In this document: positions 59,868 to 64,000 of the stretch, one piece after another
Layout of the letters: every line of letters begins with the position of its first letter
How positions within the stretch are numbered: the first letter of the stretch is position 1
Assembly: GCF_000379465.1 (NCBI RefSeq)
Contig: NZ_KB905465.1
Span: forward strand, 203,306-267,305
DNA: 64,000 bases
Reading direction: 5' to 3'
Origin: Sciscionella marina DSM 45152
GTDB lineage: Bacteria > Actinomycetota > Actinomycetes > Mycobacteriales > Pseudonocardiaceae
Notes under the pieces: generated by a model
Told to the model about the DNA's origin: nothing
What the model saw: the letters and a program-made list of their open reading frames with translations, nothing else
The model's database searches: none
Position numbers and translations under genes: made by a program

Positions 59868-61231
59868 GCAGGCCGACCTTACGGCGAAGGCTGACCATGC
59901 TCACCGCGGGCATGGTGGCCATCGCCGTTGTCGGCCTCTCCCTCGGTGTCTGGCTCCTGCTGCGCATCCAGCTCTACGACGAGGTGGAATCCTCACTCCG
60001 GGAGAAAGTGGCGCGGGTGGCCCACCGGACGGATCCACTGAAGCTGGCCACCATCCCGGTGTGGATCCGCCCCGATATCGACACCCTCTTCGGTGTGGTC
60101 TCCCGGCAGGGGATCACCCAGCGGCCGGGTTTCCAGCGAGAACGGCTGCCACTGGGACCGGTCGATATCGCCATCGCCAAACGCCAGCAGCGCGATTCGG
60201 TCCGCAAGGTCACCGTCGGCGACACGAACTACCTGATGCTCACCGTGCGCGGGGAAACCGGGCAGGCCATCCAGATCGCCCGCGATCTGACCGAGACCGA
60301 CCAGACGCTCCAGCGGTTCGCCGTCGTGCTAGTCGCCGCCGACGCCGTGGTCGTAGTGCTCACCGTCAGCCTCGGCTACGCGCTCACCCGCCGCGGACTG
60401 CGTTCCGTGGAGAGCGTGCGCCGGGCGGCCGAACACGTCGCGCGGACCCAGGACCTCACCGCAGCGGTACCGGTCGCCCGCCGCGACCCCGCCGAGATGG
60501 CCAGCGTGGCCCGCAGCGTCAACGCCATGCTCACCGCGCTCGCCACCTCCCAGGACGCGCAGCGCCAGCTCGTCGACGACGCCGGCCACGAACTCGCCAC
60601 CCCGCTGACCAGTCTGCGCACCAATATCGAGTTGTTGCTGCGCGCCGAAAAACACCCCGAACGAGTACTCGCCGCCGAGGACCGCCGCAAGCTGCTCGAG
60701 GACCTGCGCGCCCAGATCGGGGAACTCAGCACCCTCACCGAAGAGGTCGTCGAGCTCGCCAGGGACCAGGGCGCACACGAGGAACACATCGAGCTCGACT
60801 TCTCCTCGGTACTGGACGCGGCCGTCTCCAGGGCCCGCGCCCGCACCCCCGACGTGCCCTTCGAGGTCAGCAGCGAACCGGTGACCGTGCACGGCAAACG
60901 CGCGGCACTCGAACGGGCCCTACTCAACCTGCTGGACAACGCCGCGAAGTTCAGCCCGGACGGGGAACGGGTCGAGGTGTGGCTGCGCCCCGGCGAGAAC
61001 ACCGCGGCGATCGAGGTCGCCGACCGTGGCCCCGGTGTCTCCGAAGAGGAGCTGGACCGGGTGTTCGAACGCTTCCACCGCAGCGCCGATGCCCGGGCCC
61101 TGCCGGGATCCGGGCTCGGCCTGTCCATCGTCGCCCAGATCGTCGCCGCACACGACGGCTCGGCCTGGCTCACCCACCGCGAAGGCGGCGGCACCGTCGC
61201 GCACATCGAACTGCCACTACCCGACCGGTGA
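59864..61231 (+). CDS. HAMP-domain sensor histidine kinase
   Basis: A 455-residue kinase of the MprB/PrrB type: helix 1 MLTAGMVAIAVVGLSLGVWL, an extracytoplasmic sensor of ~115 residues, helix 2 FAVVLVAADAVVVVLTVSLG, a HAMP domain (RRGLRSVESVRRAAEHVART), a HisKA domain with phospho-His242 in VDDAGHELATPLTSLRTN, and a HATPase domain with N box LNLLDNAAKFSPDG, G1 VADRGPGV and G2 GSGLGLSIVAQ. The sensor domain has no Cys or PAS signature, so the signal cannot be guessed; envelope stress is likely by analogy. Its 3' end overlaps the convergent MFS gene by 15 bp. Confidence 0.93.
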   Translation: MSRPTLRRRLTMLTAGMVAIAVVGLSLGVWLLLRIQLYDEVESSLREKVARVAHRTDPLKLATIPVWIRPDIDTLFGVVSRQGITQRPGFQRERLPLGPVDIAIAKRQQRDSVRKVTVGDTNYLMLTVRGETGQAIQIARDLTETDQTLQRFAVVLVAADAVVVVLTVSLGYALTRRGLRSVESVRRAAEHVARTQDLTAAVPVARRDPAEMASVARSVNAMLTALATSQDAQRQLVDDAGHELATPLTSLRTNIELLLRAEKHPERVLAAEDRRKLLEDLRAQIGELSTLTEEVVELARDQGAHEEHIELDFSSVLDAAVSRARARTPDVPFEVSSEPVTVHGKRAALERALLNLLDNAAKFSPDGERVEVWLRPGENTAAIEVADRGPGVSEEELDRVFERFHRSADARALPGSGLGLSIVAQIVAAHDGSAWLTHREGGGTVAHIELPLPDR

Positions 61232-62416
61232 GGCCACCTTCGCCCGCGCCCGCAACACCGAAGCGCCCTTCGCGGCCGCCGGGATCACCGCGACGATCAG
61301 TGCGACCACCCCGAAGCTCACCGAATAGTCGGTCGCGCTCGCGATCCCGCCCATCGCCGGAGGGCCGGCCATATAACCGGTGTACGCGATCCCGGAGACG
61401 AACCCGATCTCCCGCTCCCCCGATCCACTGCCCGAGCTCCCCGCCAGCGACAGCGCGACCGGGAAACAGAACGCGAGCCCTGCCCCCGCGAGGCCGAAGC
61501 CCAGATAGCCGACCCAGGCGAGCGGGACGAGCACCATGACCACCAGCCCGAGCGCGGCGATCGAGGAGGCACCGATGAGCAGCCGGTACGGCCCGAACCG
61601 GCGTTCCAGCCGTTCACCGGCAAGCCTGCTCACCGCCATGGCCACCGAGAACACCGCGAAGGCCACCGCGGCCGATGCCGTGCTCACCCCGCGCTCGTGC
61701 ACCAGGAACATCGCCGACCAGTCGGTACTCGCCCCCTCCGCGAGACCGGAGCACACCACGACCAGGCCGAGCACCCACAGCACCGGCCGCCGCATCGGGG
61801 CGACCCCGCCCGCCGGGCGCGCATGCCCGGCCGGACGGTCATCCGGGACCTCCCTGCCGAGCACCCCGAGCAGCACCGCGCCGATGACCGAGACCAGCAG
61901 CAGATGCCAGACCACCGGAAGACCGAGTCCCGAGGCCGCACCGGCACCGAGCGAACCCGCGAGCCCGCCGAACGAGAACCACGCGTGGAACACCGGCATC
62001 AACGGCCGGTCCAGTCGGCGCACCACATGCATCGCCCCGACATTCATGCCCACATCCAGCGTCGCGATCAGGAAGCCGAACAGCAGCAGCAGAACCGCGA
62101 GCACCGCGACCGAAGAGGCCAGGCCAACCATCGGGACCAGCACGAACAACAACACCGCCGAGACCAGTACCGCCGACCGCGCCCCGAACCGCGCACACAG
62201 CCGCCCCGCCGGGTTCGCCCCGAGCGCCATCCCGGCCGCCGTGCCGAGCAGCGCGAGACCGAGCACCCCCGGCCCCGCGCCGACCTGCTCGGAAAGCTCC
62301 GGGATCCGGGTCGCCCACGAAGCATAGAACCCACCGTTCAGCGCAAAGGCCACGGTCACGCTCGTTCGTGCCGACACCGAACCTCCAGATCGATTGAGTA
62401 GGCTCACCATCATCAT
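61217..62416 (-). CDS. MFS transporter (12-helix, FucP/YbjJ-like)
   Basis: A 399-residue protein with 12 predicted helices: helix 1 VTVAFALNGGFYASWATRIP, motif A-like GRLCARFGARSAVLVSAVLL and LATLDVGMNVGAMHVVRRLD, which is typical of the YbjJ/purine-pentoside-efflux-like group. The second half ends AMGGIASATDYSVSFG. Members have few known substrates. Three consecutive ATGs (62416, 62413, 62410) leave the exact start open. The gene is convergent to the kinase with a 15-bp overlap. Confidence 0.87.
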   Translation of the reverse strand: MMMVSLLNRSGGSVSARTSVTVAFALNGGFYASWATRIPELSEQVGAGPGVLGLALLGTAAGMALGANPAGRLCARFGARSAVLVSAVLLFVLVPMVGLASSVAVLAVLLLLFGFLIATLDVGMNVGAMHVVRRLDRPLMPVFHAWFSFGGLAGSLGAGAASGLGLPVVWHLLLVSVIGAVLLGVLGREVPDDRPAGHARPAGGVAPMRRPVLWVLGLVVVCSGLAEGASTDWSAMFLVHERGVSTASAAVAFAVFSVAMAVSRLAGERLERRFGPYRLLIGASSIAALGLVVMVLVPLAWVGYLGFGLAGAGLAFCFPVALSLAGSSGSGSGEREIGFVSGIAYTGYMAGPPAMGGIASATDYSVSFGVVALIVAVIPAAAKGASVLRARAKVASPVG

Positions 62417-62549
62417 GAACGCACAGAACTGGGCCCCGGCCGCCCCTGCCTCCTGGTTGAGATTCCCCCGTTCGCGGTAGTCGTGAAACGAACGACGAGG
62501 CGCGAACGATCAACCCCATGAGACGCGCAGCAAGCCTGAACGTCTCCCG

Positions 62550-62626
62550 GCCTCCGTAGCTCAGTTGGATAGAGCAAGAGCCTTCTAATCTCTAGGTCGC
62601 AGGTTCGATTCCTGCCGGGGGCACCA
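62550..62626 (+). tRNA. tRNA-Arg (anticodon TCT)
   Basis: A full cloverleaf: acceptor GCCTCCG (62550-62556) pairs with CGGGGGC (62616-62622); D-stem GCTC/GAGC; anticodon stem-loop with TCT at 62584-62586 flanked by T33 and A37; T-stem GCAGG/CCTGC with TTCGATT loop. Discriminator A is followed by an encoded CCA. The last pair of the anticodon stem is a C-T mismatch. It reads AGA. Confidence 0.95.
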
Positions 62627-62688
62627 CCAGGCAAAACGTGGTTTTCAACCCACGCACAGCGCTTCGACAGCTAGAGATTGTCGACCTA

Positions 62689-63880
62689 GTGCCTCGTCAA
62701 GCGACGTTGGGTAGGTAATCTTGTCTGCGGATCTTGGAGTGGACGGCGAAGTGGCGTTTGGGCATGGCTTTCTGGTTGCGCCAGCGGATGTAGTCGCCGA
62801 GTGCGTGGTCTTGCTCGGTGTGGCTGCGGTGGTCGGTGCCGTCGAGGGCGAAGTAGCGCAGCGCGGTGAACTCGCATTCGATCCAGTTCAACCAGGACGC
62901 GTTGGTGGGGGTGTACACCAGTTCGACCTCGTGGGCGGCGCACCAGCTGCGAACTTCGGCCTTCTTGTGCGGGCCGAAGTTGTCACAGATGACGTAGAGC
63001 CGGCTGTGGGGGAATCGCCTGCGCAGCTGGCGCAGAAAGTCCAGGAACTCCTGCCAGCGCTTGTGGTCGCGGATGCGGTAGAACATCTGCCCGCTGGCCA
63101 GGTCCAGCCCGCCGAACAGGTGCCGCACTCCGCCGTGGCGGCTATACGTGGCCCGCTGCCGGGCCGGGTGACCGATGCCGAACCAGCTGCGGCCAGGCCG
63201 CGGTTGCAGGTTCAGCGGGCCGAACTCGTCCGCACAGATCACCCGCCCATCGAGGGGCGGCCGGTCGTACAGCGCCAAGATCCGGTGCATCTTGTTAGCG
63301 AAGTCCGGATCGGTGCTGGCCTTCCAGGTCTTCGTGGCCTGCCAGGACACCACGCCGGCGCGCAAGACCTTGCGCAGCGTCTCCACACTGAGTTCGGTGA
63401 TCAGCCCCGTCTCGGCGAGCTAGTCCCGCAGCTTGGGCAGGCTCCATACCGAGAACGGCCGTCCCAGCGATCGGGGGCCGCAGCGGGCGATGCGGCAGAT
63501 CCGCTCACGCGTCTGCCGGCCCGTCTTCGCCTGCCTGCCCCCTTTCCATTTTGGGTTCAACGCGGCAAACCCCCGCTCGTTGAACGTATGGATCACTTCC
63601 CGCACCCGACCCTCCGACACAGCGAACAGTTCGGCGATCTCGCCCACCATGCGACCCTGCATCGAGGCCAGCACGATCCCAGCACGGCGCATACGCACCC
63701 GATTCCTCGACTTCCGCGCCGTGCTCACCAGCCGCTGCGCCTCCTCCGGCGACAGCTCCCACACGAACACCTCAGGCTGACGTGCCATCAACTCACCTCC
63801 AACCGTCAGCCTGAACCATCCCCAGCGAAACGATCACACGGGAACCGAAATTACCGCCCCAACCTTCATGGACGAGGCAC
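62689..63880. mobile_element. IS630-family insertion sequence (1192 bp)
   Basis: Terminal inverted repeats begin GTGCCTCGTC (62689 rightwards, and 63880 on the opposite strand) and agree at 10 of 10 outer positions and again at TTGGG (positions 19-23). Each end is flanked by TA (62687-62688 and 63881-63882), the target duplication of IS630/Tc1 elements. The element carries one transposase gene on the minus strand and sits 62 bp from tRNA-Arg. Confidence 0.88.
62697..63788 (-). pseudogene. IS630-family transposase with in-frame amber codon
   Basis: One reading frame of 364 codons from ATG 63788 (GGAGGTGAGTTG upstream) is broken only by TAG at 63420-63422. Before it lies the helix-turn-helix domain (RMRRAGIVLASMQGRMVGEI, SEGRVREVIHTFNERG); after it the DDE catalytic domain with VICADEFGPLNL, LYVICDNFGPHKK and NASWLNWIECEF, so all three acidic residues are intact. 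In relatives the position holds Tyr or another residue of a LxxYLA stretch, so a TAC/TAT to TAG change is likely. The separate halves have ATG/GTG starts, but the catalytic half lacks its DNA-binding part. Its stop lies inside the left inverted repeat. Confidence 0.85.
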
Positions 63881-63958
63881 TAGTGGGGCCTGTAACAGTA
63901 GCGGTGTTTTCGGCCCGACACGCCGGGCTGATGTCCGGTGGGATGGGCACTGTGAGTG

Positions 63959-64000
63959 ATGACATCTGGCGTTGTGAGCGCTGAGAAGAAGATCAAGGAG
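63959..64000 (+). other. Possible gene start at the right edge
   Basis: A frame opens at ATG 63959 (MTSGVVSAEKKIKE) and is cut by the window end; an AAGGAG at 63995-64000 could instead be the ribosome binding site of a gene just outside. The sequence GGGGCCTGTAACAG right after the IS630 end resembles the end of another insertion element. Nothing firmer can be said. Confidence 0.25.

Noticed and set aside
62413..62634. Minus-strand 73-codon frame containing GRNRTCDLEIRRLLLYPTEL
   Set aside because: It is the antisense of the tRNA-Arg gene; this translation is a well-known artefact.

Overview
The window is high-GC actinobacterial DNA with dense, strongly GC3-biased coding, many GTG starts and several apparently leaderless genes. 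The gene set (mycothiol-linked Rv2466c-type nitroreductase, NAD-dependent 180-kDa-class glutamate dehydrogenase, GlbO globin, EttA, ComB) and the preserved order nei - rpiB - Rv2466c - pepN - Rv2468c - Rv2469c - glbO - aglA - Rv2474c - Rv2475c - gdh - ettA - ssb-like point to the Mycobacteriales/Pseudonocardiales lineage. Pseudonocardiaceae is my best guess, from gene content only; the Rv comparison is from memory of the M. tuberculosis map.

Layout. 1-1.8 kb: end of a peptide-type ABC ATPase, a truncated IS5-type transposase and a DeoR regulator. 1.9-9 kb: spermidine-synthase-like protein, exported unknown, antigen-85-like esterase, FAD monooxygenase with a small membrane protein and divergent MarR regulator, and an orphan cytochrome b (QcrB). 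9-13.4 kb: aldo/keto reductase, MerR regulator and divergent SnoaL-like gene, PPOX protein, two small basic ORFs, HIT protein, glycine-rich membrane protein. 13.4-16.2 kb: quinone/electrophile-stress-like cluster (MarR - YceI - MhqO-like dioxygenase - MhqD-like esterase). 16.2-18.6 kb: AraC regulator beside a decayed hydroxyquinol (aromatic) pathway: truncated monooxygenase, fragment of maleylacetate reductase and an intradiol dioxygenase. 18.7-20.1 kb: AbiE-type toxin-antitoxin locus with a frameshifted toxin. 20.1-21.4 kb: nei, rpiB. 21.4-34.8 kb: a lineage-specific block inserted in the syntenic backbone: comB, MBL hydrolase, aldehyde dehydrogenase, secreted TAP-like peptidase, a complete polyol uptake/catabolism operon under DeoR control, and an EamA exporter divergent from a MocR/PdxR regulator.

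34.8-59 kb resumes the conserved backbone: nitroreductase, pepN, two tandem DHA2 efflux pumps (the first frameshifted), DUF5130 protein and partner membrane protein, HNH nuclease, MscS channel, glbO, aglA, ArsR-like protein, Rv2474c/Rv2475c orthologues, gdh, a 721-aa unknown, ettA and an SSB-like protein. Two unlisted 31-codon genes with good ribosome binding sites sit in this backbone: an Arg-rich peptide made of GVRI(N/D)R repeats (42979-43074) and a very acidic peptide (48208-48303). 59.2-64 kb: an OmpR/HAMP-kinase two-component system, an MFS transporter, tRNA-Arg(TCT), and a 1.19-kb IS630-type element with an amber-interrupted transposase.

Regulation is unusually readable: a MerR-type promoter with 19-bp spacer, a SoxR-like box, paired DeoR half-sites inside a promoter spacer, an AbiEi operator, MarR palindromes and DnaA boxes. 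Decay is also frequent: six genes or gene remnants are broken (IS5 fragment, monooxygenase, maleylacetate reductase, AbiEii, MFS1, IS630 transposase). Apart from the two peptides I see no unmistakably new multi-gene system; no CRISPR array or biosynthetic megacluster is present.
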